From: Vibrio hannami
GTDB taxonomy: Bacteria; Pseudomonadota; Gammaproteobacteria; Enterobacterales; Vibrionaceae
NCBI RefSeq assembly: GCF_029589055.1
Contig: NZ_JARQZP010000003.1
Coordinates: 310,001-374,000 of the forward strand
Direction: 5' to 3'
Length of the DNA stretch: 64,000 nt
The translations under genes and the position numbers were made by a program. How positions within the stretch are numbered: the stretch's first letter is position 1; every line of letters begins with the position of its first letter. Under the pieces are notes generated by a model that was not told the origin of the DNA, did not search any database, and saw only the letters and a program-made list of their open reading frames with translations. Shown one piece after another: positions 8,446-17,463 of the stretch.

Positions 8446-8757
8446 TCACAAGGCAGGGTAAAGTAGCTTTACATTAATTGAGTGTTCATCAATCAATGTA
8501 AATACTTTTGGTCGAATAACGGTAATCCACCAATCATTATAAGTTTCTTTATAGATACGTTGACGAGCATCTTCACTTTCAAATTCTCGAAGCCACACAA
8601 AAAAGTCAACCCCGTTGTCATCAGTTCGCAGATACGTATCTATAATCAACATTCCTTTCGAGTGCTGATATGGAAGGAGTTCATCATTCATCCACTGAAT
8701 CCACTCCTCTGTTTTCCCCGGTTTAATTTTATACTCACGCAATTCTATGATTTTCAA
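8446..8757 (-). CDS. NIPSNAP family protein
   Basis: 103 residues beginning MKIIELREYKIKPGKTEEW, the standard opening of NIPSNAP proteins, which are dimeric alpha-beta barrels of the ABM type. Later comes the typical FFVWLREFESEDARQR segment. Bacterial members have no established common reaction; some neighbour oxidation or sugar-acid pathways. It is cytoplasmic and monocistronic. Between it and the small gene to the left (8170-8445) I see no gene. Confidence 0.8.
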   Translation of the reverse strand: MKIIELREYKIKPGKTEEWIQWMNDELLPYQHSKGMLIIDTYLRTDDNGVDFFVWLREFESEDARQRIYKETYNDWWITVIRPKVFTLIDEHSINVKLLYPAL

Positions 8758-9118
8758 CTATTTTTCCATTTTTTAATTCGATTCATTTTAAATCAATCAA
8801 GTAAACAACTAATTTAGCAAAATCACTGAACCGTTTCTATCGAGCAGAAGACAGTAACTTAACCGACCTATTTCGAATCACCGCATTTGACCACGAATTT
8901 TTGATGTAAGGCATAAAACTAACATGACAACCAAATGTTTTCACAATGTTACCATTTGGTGATCTTGAACGTTTGATTCTTTAGATATTGACGTTAATTT
9001 TTAGATATAGCGAAAAAACTCGAAGGTAGAGTGGGTGTTGTAACATTACTATTCATGCGTGGTAACAAATAAGCAACATCTTATAACCACCTACACCTAA
9101 TAAAGAGGAGAACGCTAC
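8758..9118. other. Divergent promoter region, NIPSNAP gene and aldA
   Basis: 361 bp, AT-rich. The end carries AAAGAGGAGAACGCTAC, a strong ribosome site for aldA. Two near copies of GTAACA (near 9040 and 9062) and the phrase TTTTTAGATAT lie upstream. I see no gene and cannot name an operator. Confidence 0.45.
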
Positions 9119-10552
9119 ATGCAAACTCAACGACATTACAATAACTATATCAATGGCGCCTTTACAGACACTAGTGAACGTATTGACGTATATAATCCCG
9201 CAACAGAGGAGCTAATTTCTACTGTACCGGCTTCGAATGAAAGTGAAGTAGAACAGGCTTTAAATGCTGCGACAAAAGCAAAGAGTCAGTGGGCAGGAAC
9301 GCCAGCAGTTGAGAGAGCGAAATATTTGCGAGCTATCGCAGAGAAAGTGCGTGAGAACACGGAATATTTAGCTACAGTTATTAGCGAAGAGCAAGGTAAA
9401 ACTCTTGATTTGGCAAAAGTTGAAGTGGGTTTTACCGCCGAATACATTGACTATATGTCAGAGTGGGCCAGAAGAATTGAAGGTGAAATTATCACCAGTG
9501 ACAGACGCGGTGAAAATATCTTTTTATTTAGAAAGCCTATTGGTGTTGTCGCGGGTATTCTACCTTGGAATTTCCCATTTTTCCTCATCGCTCGTAAAAT
9601 GGCTCCTGCATTAGTAACCGGAAACACCATTGTTATTAAGCCGAGTGAAGAGACTCCCAATAACTGTTTTGAATTTGCCAAGTTAGTTGCAGAGACAGAC
9701 CTACCCGAAGGGGTGTTTAATGTAGTATCGGGGCGAGGTAATGTTGGTGCACAGTTATCGATGAGCAGTAAAGTCGATATGATAAGTTTTACTGGTAGCG
9801 TCAAGACGGGGGAGAATATTATGGCAGCAGCTGCCCCTAATATTACTAAGCTGAACCTAGAACTTGGGGGTAAAGCTCCGGCTATAGTTCTTGATGATGC
9901 TGATGTAGGTTTAGCGGTTAAAGCGATTAGAGACTCAAGAGTCATCAATTCAGGGCAAGTATGTAACTGTGCTGAGAGGGTCTATGTGCAGCGAGGGGTC
10001 GCAGAAGAGTTTATTGCGCGTATTACTAAAGAGATGCAATCGACTCGCTTTGGTAACCCTTTAATTGACCCAAATATAGAGATGGGACCACTCATAAATC
10101 GTCAAGGTTTGCAGAAAGTCCAAGATTCGGTTAATACGGCCCTAGCTCAAGGAGCGAAGTTGGAGTGCGGGGGAACCGTTGCTGATAACGAAAAAGGTTA
10201 TTATTTCCTACCGACAGTGTTAAGCGGCTGCAATATGTCCATGGATATCATGAAGCTGGAAACTTTTGGCCCAGTATTACCGATTCAGATAGTGGACTCT
10301 TTAGACGAAGCAATTGGTTATGCTAATGATTGTGAATATGGGTTAACGTCTTCCATATATACCAAAGATCTCTCCAAAGCTCTACATGCGGTAAAAATGC
10401 TTGAATTTGGCGAAACGTATATTAACCGAGAAAACTTTGAAGCAATGCAAGGCTTCCATGCTGGTGTTAGAAAATCAGGTATTGGTGGTGCAGACGGGAA
10501 ACATGGCTTATATGAATTTTTAAGTACTCAAGTCGTATACATGCAATCATAA
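9119..10552 (+). CDS. aldA: Lactaldehyde dehydrogenase AldA
   Basis: 477 residues, full length, and close to E. coli AldA along its whole length by eye. It has the NAD-binding segment ILPWNFPFFLIARKMAP (near 145), the glutamate motif LELGGKAPAIV (near 247), the catalytic cysteine in SGQVCNCAERV (near 281), and the diagnostic C-terminal ETYINRENFEAMQGFHAG. The enzyme oxidises L-lactaldehyde to lactate, and glycolaldehyde to glycolate, in rhamnose or fucose degradation. Lactaldehyde is the aldehyde partner of 1,2-propanediol, so the gene fits a genome that metabolises propanediol, although it is not in the pdu operon. Confidence 0.92.
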   Translation: MQTQRHYNNYINGAFTDTSERIDVYNPATEELISTVPASNESEVEQALNAATKAKSQWAGTPAVERAKYLRAIAEKVRENTEYLATVISEEQGKTLDLAKVEVGFTAEYIDYMSEWARRIEGEIITSDRRGENIFLFRKPIGVVAGILPWNFPFFLIARKMAPALVTGNTIVIKPSEETPNNCFEFAKLVAETDLPEGVFNVVSGRGNVGAQLSMSSKVDMISFTGSVKTGENIMAAAAPNITKLNLELGGKAPAIVLDDADVGLAVKAIRDSRVINSGQVCNCAERVYVQRGVAEEFIARITKEMQSTRFGNPLIDPNIEMGPLINRQGLQKVQDSVNTALAQGAKLECGGTVADNEKGYYFLPTVLSGCNMSMDIMKLETFGPVLPIQIVDSLDEAIGYANDCEYGLTSSIYTKDLSKALHAVKMLEFGETYINRENFEAMQGFHAGVRKSGIGGADGKHGLYEFLSTQVVYMQS

Positions 10553-10862
10553 GTCGTATGAACTACTGTGAATACTCTTTTCGAGGATAGTTACACCCAC
10601 TTAACTTGAAATCTGGATAAGAATCGAAGAAGACTAAAAGCTGGTTCTGTGAGCAATGTTTCGACCAAATAGAACTCACTATAAATGAACCAGCTATGCA
10701 AAAATTAGCTCATGCATCTATGTCCAAACGATTGATTACGTTATATATCGACAACTAATAAACCCCAATGTTACCCAGTTTCATCAGAATAATTCTCGCT
10801 TTAGAATCATCGATTATCTAGGCTCCTAATAGAGTAGCAATTAATCAATAAACAAAACTAAG
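10553..10862. other. Convergent intergenic region with an inverted repeat
   Basis: 310 bp between the convergent aldA and yhcH-like genes. AGCTGGTTCTGTGAG near 10639 and CTCACTATAAATGAACCAGCT near 10676 form a partly paired hairpin (AGCTGGTTC/GAACCAGCT). It might be a weak transcription end. Nothing else is recognised. Confidence 0.4.
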
Positions 10863-11327
10863 TCAAACGAAGATATCAGCAGGTATCTTTATAATCGCCT
10901 TTCTGACCCTACCTGTTGAATCAACGGCACAAAGGGGGCGATGCACCTGATTAGGAAAATAAAGTACAAAATCTCCCGATTTCAAATCAACAAAATTTTC
11001 ATTCACTACATCTTCGATAATAAGCAAATCGTTTTCTACTTGATCAATTATTTGAATATCTTCCTCTAATACATTTGAGTATCCTATTCTCTCACAACCC
11101 TCAAGCAGAACTTGAACATCTATATATTTTTTATGAATTTCAGCCGCTCTTTGACTGCTATGCTCTGTTAGTGCTGAAATTAGGTTCACAAAGATTCGCT
11201 CATCTGATAGAGAATACACACCATCTGGATTACGTTCAGCAATTGCTACCGCCTCGTCAATCACGTTCCTTAACATAGTATAAGTGTAGGGAAGAAGGTC
11301 CAATTGAGTAATATTTCCGAATAACAT
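10863..11327 (-). CDS. YhcH/YjgK/YiaL family protein
   Basis: 154 residues, the usual length. Features are IFVNLISALTEHSSQRAAEIHKKYIDVQ in outline (the HKKYIDVQ motif is diagnostic), a short acidic middle, and FVLYFPNQVHRPLCA with the metal-ligand His of the cupin-like fold. Members are thought to act as isomerases or anomerases in sugar or sialic/uronic acid use, and they often sit beside polysaccharide lyases and KdgM porins, as here. Its promoter should lie in the 11328-11390 stretch. Confidence 0.85.
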   Translation of the reverse strand: MLFGNITQLDLLPYTYTMLRNVIDEAVAIAERNPDGVYSLSDERIFVNLISALTEHSSQRAAEIHKKYIDVQVLLEGCERIGYSNVLEEDIQIIDQVENDLLIIEDVVNENFVDLKSGDFVLYFPNQVHRPLCAVDSTGRVRKAIIKIPADIFV

Positions 11328-11389
11328 GGGGTTACCTTAACAATTTAATTAACTTTAAGTAATTATTATTTACACACATAATACAATTA

Positions 11390-11416
11390 AAAAAAAAGCC
11401 AGCCAAAATGACTGGC
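11390..11416 (-). terminator. Rho-independent terminator, minus strand
   Basis: On the minus strand GCCAGTC pairs with GGCTGGC around an ATTTT loop and is followed by nine T residues. It is a textbook terminator, yet no recognisable full gene lies upstream of it on that strand. It may be left over from a lost gene. Confidence 0.75.
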
Positions 11417-11439
11417 AAGGGTGTGCTAATAGTTAGGCT

Positions 11440-11538
11440 TTAGTCACTACCAGCAAGTGCAAAATTTAATATACAAGGTCTTTCGTCATATCGCAATAAG
11501 TAAAACACTGTTTCATTAAAAAGAACATGCCGTTCCAT
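11440..11538 (-). pseudogene. Possible 3' fragment of a lost gene
   Basis: A 32-codon frame (MERHVLFNETVFYLLRYDER, then PCILNFALAGSD) ends just before the strong terminator at 11390-11416. The composition reads like the C-terminus of a real protein, but there is a stop just upstream and no ribosome site. I cannot name the family. A short real peptide is the alternative. Confidence 0.3.
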
Positions 11539-11939
11539 ATGGTGTTGTTCTCAATACCATATGTACTTTTGACTAAGATTTTTTGAAACAATATGCCGGA
11601 TCATCTATATAAACTAGTTCGTCTGTTACAGACGAGTGAGCGCACTCTTAACACCATAGCGCACGCGCCTCTTTAGCGACAAGCTGGCAACCATTAGCTC
11701 GTAAGTTCATTGTTTAGATCTACTGGATTCCGTATTAAGCCATTTCAACGGCAATAAATCAGCTCTCATATGAACGCTTAAGATCTTCATATTTTTATGT
11801 CAAGTTTATTTTTTCAAGTTGCGATACAAAGTCTCATTATTAATATTATTAGACACTTATATGAAACTTCCTGATATCGATCACTTTAATGAACCAGCAT
11901 TTCAATATTATAAGTACGGTGTTTTGTATGGGGGTTTTT

Positions 11940-13121
11940 ATGATTTTTAGAAAAAGTACAATATTGGTAAGCATGGTTTTGTCGTGGGGTGCTTACGCGA
12001 ATGACGTTGATTTTATTTCTTACGATCAAGTAGCGTTAGAGCACAACAAACAACACTTGGATGAGAAGAAAGCATCTCTTGAAAGCTTATTGAGTCTGGC
12101 TGATAAGGCACTAGTGGCGGAGGTTGATCCAGTCACGAACAAGACTCTTCTGCCTGCAAGCGGGAATAAGCAGGACTACTTTAGTTTTGGTCCTTATTGG
12201 TGGCCTAACCCAGATACCAAAGATGGTTTACCATATATTCGTCGTGACGGCGAATACAATATGGCAACCAAAAGCACAGCTACCGACAAGCAGCGTTTTA
12301 TTCGATTTGCTAAAGATGTGACTAATTTGGGTCTTGCCTATTACTTTACTGATGATAAAGCCTACGCAGAAAAAGCGATCGCACAATTGGATGCATGGCT
12401 TGTCAATACTGATACCCGCATGAATCCACACCTGAAGTATGCACAAGCAATTCCTGGCATCGTAGATGGTCGTGGTATAGGCATTATCGAAAGCAGGCTG
12501 CTAATCCCGGTTCTTGATAGTGCTAATGTTCTGAAAGAAGTGATGAAGCCAGAGCAGTATAACGCGATTGTAGAGTGGTTTTCAGAGTTTAATGAGTGGC
12601 TTCTAACCAGCAATCATGGCTTTGAGGAAGACAACTGGCATAACAACCATGGAACATGGTACGACGCTCAGGTAGCGGCTTTTTCTATTTTTGTTGGACA
12701 AGATGATATTGCCAAAAAGCGTCTCAGGATTGCGCAAATGCGCCGCATTGGTAGCCAATTTGATATGAATGGACGTCAGCATGGAGAGCTTGAACGTACT
12801 CGTCCCTGGCACTATTCGAACTTCAATTTGGAGGCGTATAACCACTTAGGTCACTTTGGCGACAGATTAGGTGTAGATGTTTGGAACTATGAAGTCGACA
12901 AACACTCTCTCGAAAAAGGCTATCAATATATCGCTAAGTTCGCTAACAACCCAGACGGTTGGCTATACAAAGAACTAAAGGGCTTCGATGGTTCAAAAGC
13001 TTATGTGAATTTGCTGTATGCACAAAAAGCTTATGGAGGAGAAGTATTTACTGATGCTCTCAAAGAGCTAAAAAAAGAAGAAATAAACAATAAAAAAGTA
13101 GCCAATCTACTGTTCAAATAA
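11940..13121 (+). CDS. Secreted polysaccharide lyase, alginate-lyase superfamily (PF05426-like, possibly PL38)
   Basis: 393 residues from the ATG at 11940, which follows GGGGG at good spacing and opens a signal peptide (MIFRKSTILVSMVLSWGAYA). An earlier ATG at 11889 is possible but would lengthen the leader. Motifs of the family are FSFGPYWWPNPDT near 85, RRDGEYN near 104, HLKYAQAIPGIVDGRG near 178, the substrate-cleft DNWHNNHGTWYDAQ near 243, and ELERTRPWHYSNFNL near 294. These alpha/alpha-barrel enzymes cleave alginate or glucuronan by beta-elimination. The KdgM-like porin gene 13 bp downstream, presumably in the same operon, supports periplasmic degradation of uronate oligomers. The exact substrate is not decidable here. 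Confidence 0.85.
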   Translation: MIFRKSTILVSMVLSWGAYANDVDFISYDQVALEHNKQHLDEKKASLESLLSLADKALVAEVDPVTNKTLLPASGNKQDYFSFGPYWWPNPDTKDGLPYIRRDGEYNMATKSTATDKQRFIRFAKDVTNLGLAYYFTDDKAYAEKAIAQLDAWLVNTDTRMNPHLKYAQAIPGIVDGRGIGIIESRLLIPVLDSANVLKEVMKPEQYNAIVEWFSEFNEWLLTSNHGFEEDNWHNNHGTWYDAQVAAFSIFVGQDDIAKKRLRIAQMRRIGSQFDMNGRQHGELERTRPWHYSNFNLEAYNHLGHFGDRLGVDVWNYEVDKHSLEKGYQYIAKFANNPDGWLYKELKGFDGSKAYVNLLYAQKAYGGEVFTDALKELKKEEINNKKVANLLFK

Positions 13122-13134
13122 AAGGGAATCATGT

Positions 13135-13809
13135 ATGCCTAAAATATTTAAATTAGCGACTACAGCAGCAATAGTATTAATTGCTAGTGCTTCCGTTTCA
13201 GCCGCTTCTCTTGATTTTCGTCAAGAGTATAAACACGACAGCGAAGACTATTCTAGCCGTGTAAAAATCGGGTCCGGAATAGGTAACATTTATTTTGGTG
13301 TCGAAGCAATGCAAAAAGGGAAACCGTTTTCTGAGTGGGAATCAAAAGGGAATGAATTTGACATTGGTTACAAATATAAAATCAATGATAAGTGGATGCT
13401 AATTCCTGGTATGCCAGTTACTTTTTTCCCAGGCAGTGTAAGCTACAAACCCCAGATTCGAGTACAATATAAGTTTGATTCAGGTCTTGTGACTAAGCTG
13501 CGCTATCGTCACCAGTTCAGAGAGTTCTCTGATGACCGTGATAGCGAAACACTCAGTTATGTCACTGCTAACGTTGACTATCAATATGATCATTTCCAGT
13601 TTGGTCTTGAAGGTAACTATACTAAAGGTCATGATGATCAAGTGTTTTTCGACAATGGGGACACTAATTGGGATCTGGGTGTAAAAATCGGCTATAAGGG
13701 CGAAGATTGGAACTGGAGACCATATGTTGAGTTTGCCAATGTCTCGGTAAGCGGCACAAAAGCAGATCGGCAGTTACGCAGTCGTGTTGGCATTACTTAC
13801 AGTTTCTAA
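13135..13809 (+). CDS. KdgM-family oligouronate outer-membrane porin
   Basis: 224 residues with a signal peptide (MPKIFKLATTAAIVLIASASVSA). The remainder alternates hydrophobic and polar residues as in a 12-strand beta-barrel, with LDFRQEYKHDSEDYSSRVKIG in outline at the start, VQYKFDSGLVTKLRYRHQ near 105, and a terminal SRVGITYSF ending in Phe as outer-membrane proteins do. KdgM and NanC porins pass acidic oligosaccharides such as oligogalacturonate. It follows the lyase gene by 13 bp with a GGGAATC ribosome site. A 13-bp hairpin follows it. Confidence 0.88.
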   Translation: MPKIFKLATTAAIVLIASASVSAASLDFRQEYKHDSEDYSSRVKIGSGIGNIYFGVEAMQKGKPFSEWESKGNEFDIGYKYKINDKWMLIPGMPVTFFPGSVSYKPQIRVQYKFDSGLVTKLRYRHQFREFSDDRDSETLSYVTANVDYQYDHFQFGLEGNYTKGHDDQVFFDNGDTNWDLGVKIGYKGEDWNWRPYVEFANVSVSGTKADRQLRSRVGITYSF

Positions 13810-13818
13810 CTAGCCCAA

Positions 13819-13851
13819 AGCCTCGTGTGAATGATTAGTTCATACGAGGCT
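13819..13851 (+). terminator. Hairpin after the porin gene
   Basis: AGCCTCGTGTGAA pairs with TTCATACGAGGCT around TGATTAG. There is no T run after it, so it may be a terminator of the weaker kind or an mRNA-end stabiliser. Confidence 0.5.
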
Positions 13852-14027
13852 GTGAATAAAAGGCAACACCAAGCTTATTAGCCGTAATAAATAGGACGGC
13901 GCTCCAATCAAACTTTACCTACCAGACTCAGTTATCTAAAACAGGCAATAAGTCACATTCGCTATACCTATGGATAGTCCTTAAATTGATGGCTGTTTAT
14001 AATGATTGCAATATTTGACCGTTCTTT

Positions 14028-14237
14028 TCTATATATCAAAATGAGTTAAGTACACAGATTGCCACTGTGGCAGAAGAGCAGGGTAGTGTCACTCAGGAAG
14101 TAAGTCGTAACATGTCAGTAATTAGAGATATTGTATTAGAACTCGAACGGAACAGTAAAGGCGCGCTGACCGATGCGGAAAGCATATCAGACGTTAGCTC
14201 TGAGTTATCCGATATCGTTAGTCGATTTAAGTTGTAG
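14028..14237 (+). pseudogene. 3' remnant of a methyl-accepting chemotaxis protein
   Basis: The open frame up to the TAG at 14235-14237 reads QIATVAEEQGSVTQEVSRN followed by a helical stretch and ends SSELSDIVSRFKL. The first part is the tail of the signalling domain of chemotaxis receptors, and the ending is the typical C-terminus of many vibrio receptors. The upstream part of the gene (sensor domain, membrane segments, HAMP) is missing. The region 13852-14027 shows nothing else. The sugar-binding protein gene 120 bp downstream could once have partnered this receptor. Confidence 0.7.
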
Positions 14238-14360
14238 CGAGGATCCGAGATTTTGCGATTATTCCACGAAGGTAGAGCTCAGTCATAAGTTTTGCTAACT
14301 GACAATGTTACCGAAGGTGATCCTCAGAATATTGTGCGTTCAATCAAAAGGTAGTATTTG

Positions 14361-15488
14361 ATGACCAAATTTAACAAATGCGTGACTAAGTTATTTTGTT
14401 TTCTTTTTACTACGATATCATGCGTAAGTGTAGCGTCAGATGAAGCCGACAGAATGCACGTGGTTTTTCTAAACCCAGCACATCCAAATGATTGGTTTTG
14501 GTCAATGACAACTGATTTTATGCAGGCTTCAGCCGAAGACCTTGGTATTGAATTTGAAGTTATTTACTCAAATCGCAACCACAAAAAAGTTGTTCGACAG
14601 GCAAAAGAAGTGGTTAACCGTGAAACCCCTCCTGACTATATACTTACAGGAAATGAAAAGGGAAGTGCTGGCGGAGTTATTGAAGTCGCAGAATCTGCTG
14701 GTGTTAAGGTATTTCTTTTCAATAATCCATTTGTAAGCAAAAGCGATCGTGCCCACTTTGGCCAGCCACGTGATAAATACGTTATGTGGATTGGGCAATA
14801 TTCGGTGAATAATTTCTTTGCGGGCTATAAGATGGGAGAGGCGCTTATTAAGCAAGGTATTGAAAAGAACCTTTTCGCTCCTGATAAAACTTTGCACATT
14901 GTTGCTATATCCGGAAGCCGCAATACACACGCGTCTTCAGCTCGTGTAGCAGGATTAGAGGCGGTAATCGGTGCTTATTCGGAAAGAGCGAAATTACTTC
15001 AAGTAGTATCAAGTGATTGGAGTGAAAAAAATGCTTATGACAAAACAAAACGCTTACTAACTCGATATAAGCATATTGGTGCTGTTTGGGGTGCGAACGA
15101 CAGTATAGCACTCGGCGCAATAAAAGCTGCTGAAGAATTTGGAAAAGTCCCCGGCAAAGATATGATTTTTGCCGGATGCGGTTGGTCTGAAAAAGGCATT
15201 AACAAAGTAAAAGAAGGAGTGCTAGCGACGACTGTCGGAGGGCACTTTATGGATGGTGCTTGGTCATTGGTGATGTTGTACGATTATCATTATGGATATG
15301 ACTTTACTAGGAATACGATGAACTCTGATATGCATTCTATTGAGAGGCATAACGCAGAAAGCTTTATTGAATACTTTGGGTTTCGAGATTGGAGCCGGAT
15401 AGATTTCTTAAGATTTTCGAAAAAGCACAACCCTACTATGAAGAGATATGATTTCAGCTTAGAGACGGTTTTGGAACAACTAAACTGA
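14361..15488 (+). CDS. Periplasmic sugar-binding protein (Peripla_BP_4, RbsB/LuxP-like)
   Basis: 375 residues from the ATG at 14361, after AAAGGTAG; an overlapping TTG three bases earlier is possible. There is a signal peptide (KCVTKLFCFLFTTISCVSVAS). The fold is that of the ribose/galactose-binding class: VVFLNPAHPNDWFWSMTTDF near 32, DYILTGNEKGSAGGVIEVAE near 95, HIVAISGSRNTHASSARVAG near 180 and GAVWGANDSIALGAIKAAEE near 240. No ABC permease or ATPase gene is beside it, so it may feed a receptor or sensor kinase instead, as LuxP does. A decayed chemotaxis-receptor fragment lies just upstream. The ligand is unknown. Confidence 0.8.
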   Translation: MTKFNKCVTKLFCFLFTTISCVSVASDEADRMHVVFLNPAHPNDWFWSMTTDFMQASAEDLGIEFEVIYSNRNHKKVVRQAKEVVNRETPPDYILTGNEKGSAGGVIEVAESAGVKVFLFNNPFVSKSDRAHFGQPRDKYVMWIGQYSVNNFFAGYKMGEALIKQGIEKNLFAPDKTLHIVAISGSRNTHASSARVAGLEAVIGAYSERAKLLQVVSSDWSEKNAYDKTKRLLTRYKHIGAVWGANDSIALGAIKAAEEFGKVPGKDMIFAGCGWSEKGINKVKEGVLATTVGGHFMDGAWSLVMLYDYHYGYDFTRNTMNSDMHSIERHNAESFIEYFGFRDWSRIDFLRFSKKHNPTMKRYDFSLETVLEQLN

Positions 15489-15631
15489 CTTCAAATACTT
15501 CTACTTTAGCGTTGTCACTGCTATATGCAAATGTCCTATTACTATAGGACACAGCCAGTAGAAGAATCATATAGGCGTATATGAAAAAACACCGGCTATG
15601 AAGGTGGATACTCTTTAGCCTTAGCTAAAAG

Positions 15632-16408
15632 CTAAGACATGAACTGACCACCATTGACATGCAGAATTTGCCCAGTGACATACCCGGACATCAGGTGAGA
15701 GGCGAGGTACGCAAATGTTGGTGCCATCTCATCAGGTGTACCTAAACGGCTCATGGGTATACCCTTGCTCATTCTCTCCTTTGCCTCATCGTCTTTGTCT
15801 GCATGGAATGCTGTATCGACAGTGCCTGGAGCAATAACATTGAACCTAATATTATCGGCAGCATACTTCTTTGCCCATGAACGATTAATCGTATGTAACC
15901 AAGCTTTAGATGCTGCATACAAAGATGCACCAGGTCCACCACCGGAGTATGCAGCAATAGATCCAACACTGATGACTGAAGCTGACCAGTTTTTGTTTTT
16001 TGCTGACTCTTTGAGGAAAGGTAGGCACAGTCTCACCATTGTATGTGCAGAGCGCATATTAAGATAAGCGACATCATCAAAAAGCTCAGCGTCGATATCT
16101 TCAGTCTGTCTTCGTTCTACTAGTCCACCAACATTATTGACTAGTACATCGATACGACCGCGCTCACGGACAAAGTTTTCAACAAACGTTTCACATGCTT
16201 CATCGTTACAGAAATCTACCTGATGAAAACTCGCAGAGCCGCCCAAATTATTTATTGTTTCAATAGTGTCAGCAATGTTTTCGTGCTGACGATAAGATGT
16301 GAGTGACACGTGTGCACCGCTAGAGGCCAAGAATTTTGCAGCTGCTAAACCGATACCGTTGGTTGAGCCAGTTATCAGAATATTTTTGTTTTTTAAATCG
16401 TTAAACAA
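15632..16408 (-). CDS. Short-chain dehydrogenase/reductase (SDR)
   Basis: 258 residues. The cofactor loop is TGSTNGIGLAAA (near 13), then NNVG near 90, the catalytic Ser in VISVGSIA, and Tyr-Lys in YAASKAW (near 158). It ends YVTGQILHVNGGQFMS, typical of classical SDRs such as FabG-like or 2-keto-sugar reductases. The start is a TTG at 16408 with GGGGAT upstream; no better in-frame start exists nearby. It sits at the edge of the uronate-polysaccharide set, where reductases of 4-deoxy-5-hexoseulose uronate are known, but the substrate is not readable. Confidence 0.8.
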   Translation of the reverse strand: MFNDLKNKNILITGSTNGIGLAAAKFLASSGAHVSLTSYRQHENIADTIETINNLGGSASFHQVDFCNDEACETFVENFVRERGRIDVLVNNVGGLVERRQTEDIDAELFDDVAYLNMRSAHTMVRLCLPFLKESAKNKNWSASVISVGSIAAYSGGGPGASLYAASKAWLHTINRSWAKKYAADNIRFNVIAPGTVDTAFHADKDDEAKERMSKGIPMSRLGTPDEMAPTFAYLASHLMSGYVTGQILHVNGGQFMS

Positions 16409-16699
16409 TTTCCATCCCCACTAGTATTTAAGCTTTGGGAACACTTTATACGATATTTGGGTGCAAATAAACTGAAATGATGTTTTGATTATCTAGGGAA
16501 AGTTTGAGTGCTGAGCAAATTGAGAAAAATCATTAACGAGGTGAACTATGACAAGAAAATAACGTGGTTGATTCGCATAGGTAACTGTCCAGTTTGATAG
16601 GTGTAGAACACATTCGTATGTAATATTGTTCCTAGTGGATACATAAAGTCAGTCGACGTGATGCAAAATGACGACAAGTACAAATATTGTTGCAATGTA
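16409..16699. other. Intergenic region, nothing recognised
   Basis: 291 bp between two minus-strand genes. It contains the SDR promoter side at the left. I find no RNA gene, no clear hairpin and no open frame worth calling. Confidence 0.4.
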
Positions 16700-17463
16700 T
16701 TAGAAGGTATATTCTCTGATGATTTGGTCTAACCTACCATTTTGTTCTATTTTTCTTATGCCGTTATTAAATTGACGAACTAGCTCTTCAGCATTCTTGA
16801 TCTTTTTTGATATTACTAAATACATAGGTACACTGCGAACAGGTGTATTGGAGTAAGTGATTTTATTTTGTTCTTCTTTTGATAATTTGCTTAAATAGTA
16901 GAGACCCACATTTTTCGTTATTAAAACACCGTCAAGTGATCGATATAAAAGCCTGTTTAGTGAAACGTCATCATCAGCAACACGCTCAATACGTATAACT
17001 CCGTCTTTCTCAAGTTTATCTAAGAGTGGGGTTGGAGCCAGCTCATTCACACCTATATTAAGCTTCTGTTTGCTTGGTTCGTCACTTAAATCAATAGGGT
17101 TTGACTTGAGGTGAAAAACCACACTTTCAGTTGCGACAACGGGCAAGCTATATATTAGTTCTTTGGCTCTTTCATCCGAATATAGCCAGAGGGTAGATGC
17201 ATGCCATTCTTTTTTTTGTCATCTTGTCCATTTTTAACATATAAGTAGGAACGTCGCCACGGGAAGAAACCAAAATTTGTTTTGATACCGACGGCAGAGA
17301 AAGCTTCAGACACAATATGGTTAGCCAACCCTCCATGCGGTAGGTTTTGTGAAGTGTAAGGAGCCCACTCTCCAGTGGTTACATTGACAATTCGCCAGTC
17401 GACCTGAGCATTTACCATGAACGACATCAAAGATATGATAATGAAAAATAGAGAAATTTTCAT
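16700..17463 (-). pseudogene. Periplasmic solute-binding protein (SBP_bac_3), frameshifted
   Basis: The first 102 codons (from ATG 17463) carry a signal peptide and GEWAPYTSQNLPHGGLA, then FGFFPWRRSYLYV, typical of amino-acid-type binding proteins. After a run of eight A (minus strand; T run at 17210-17217) the frame is lost. Adding one A restores KEWHASTLWLYSDERAKEL and joins the second part, which continues from PVVATESVVFHLK to the stop at 16700. The whole would be about 254 residues. A one-base loss in a homopolymer is the simplest reading; it could be a real mutation, slippage-type switching or a sequencing error. Confidence 0.75.

Larger units (their letters stand above)
11328..11939. 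other. Intergenic region with a lone minus-strand terminator
   Basis: 612 bp between the divergent yhcH-like and lyase genes. It holds a strong minus-strand terminator (11390-11416) preceded only by a 32-codon frame (11440-11538). Elsewhere it holds AT-rich promoter sequence for the lyase, with CCATATG repeated near 11535 and 11557. The right-hand ribosome site is GGGGG at about 11930. The rest shows nothing. Confidence 0.45.

Noticed and set aside
9451..9948. 165-codon minus-strand frame inside aldA
   Set aside because: It lies wholly within a well-conserved dehydrogenase and has no ribosome site or recognisable domain.
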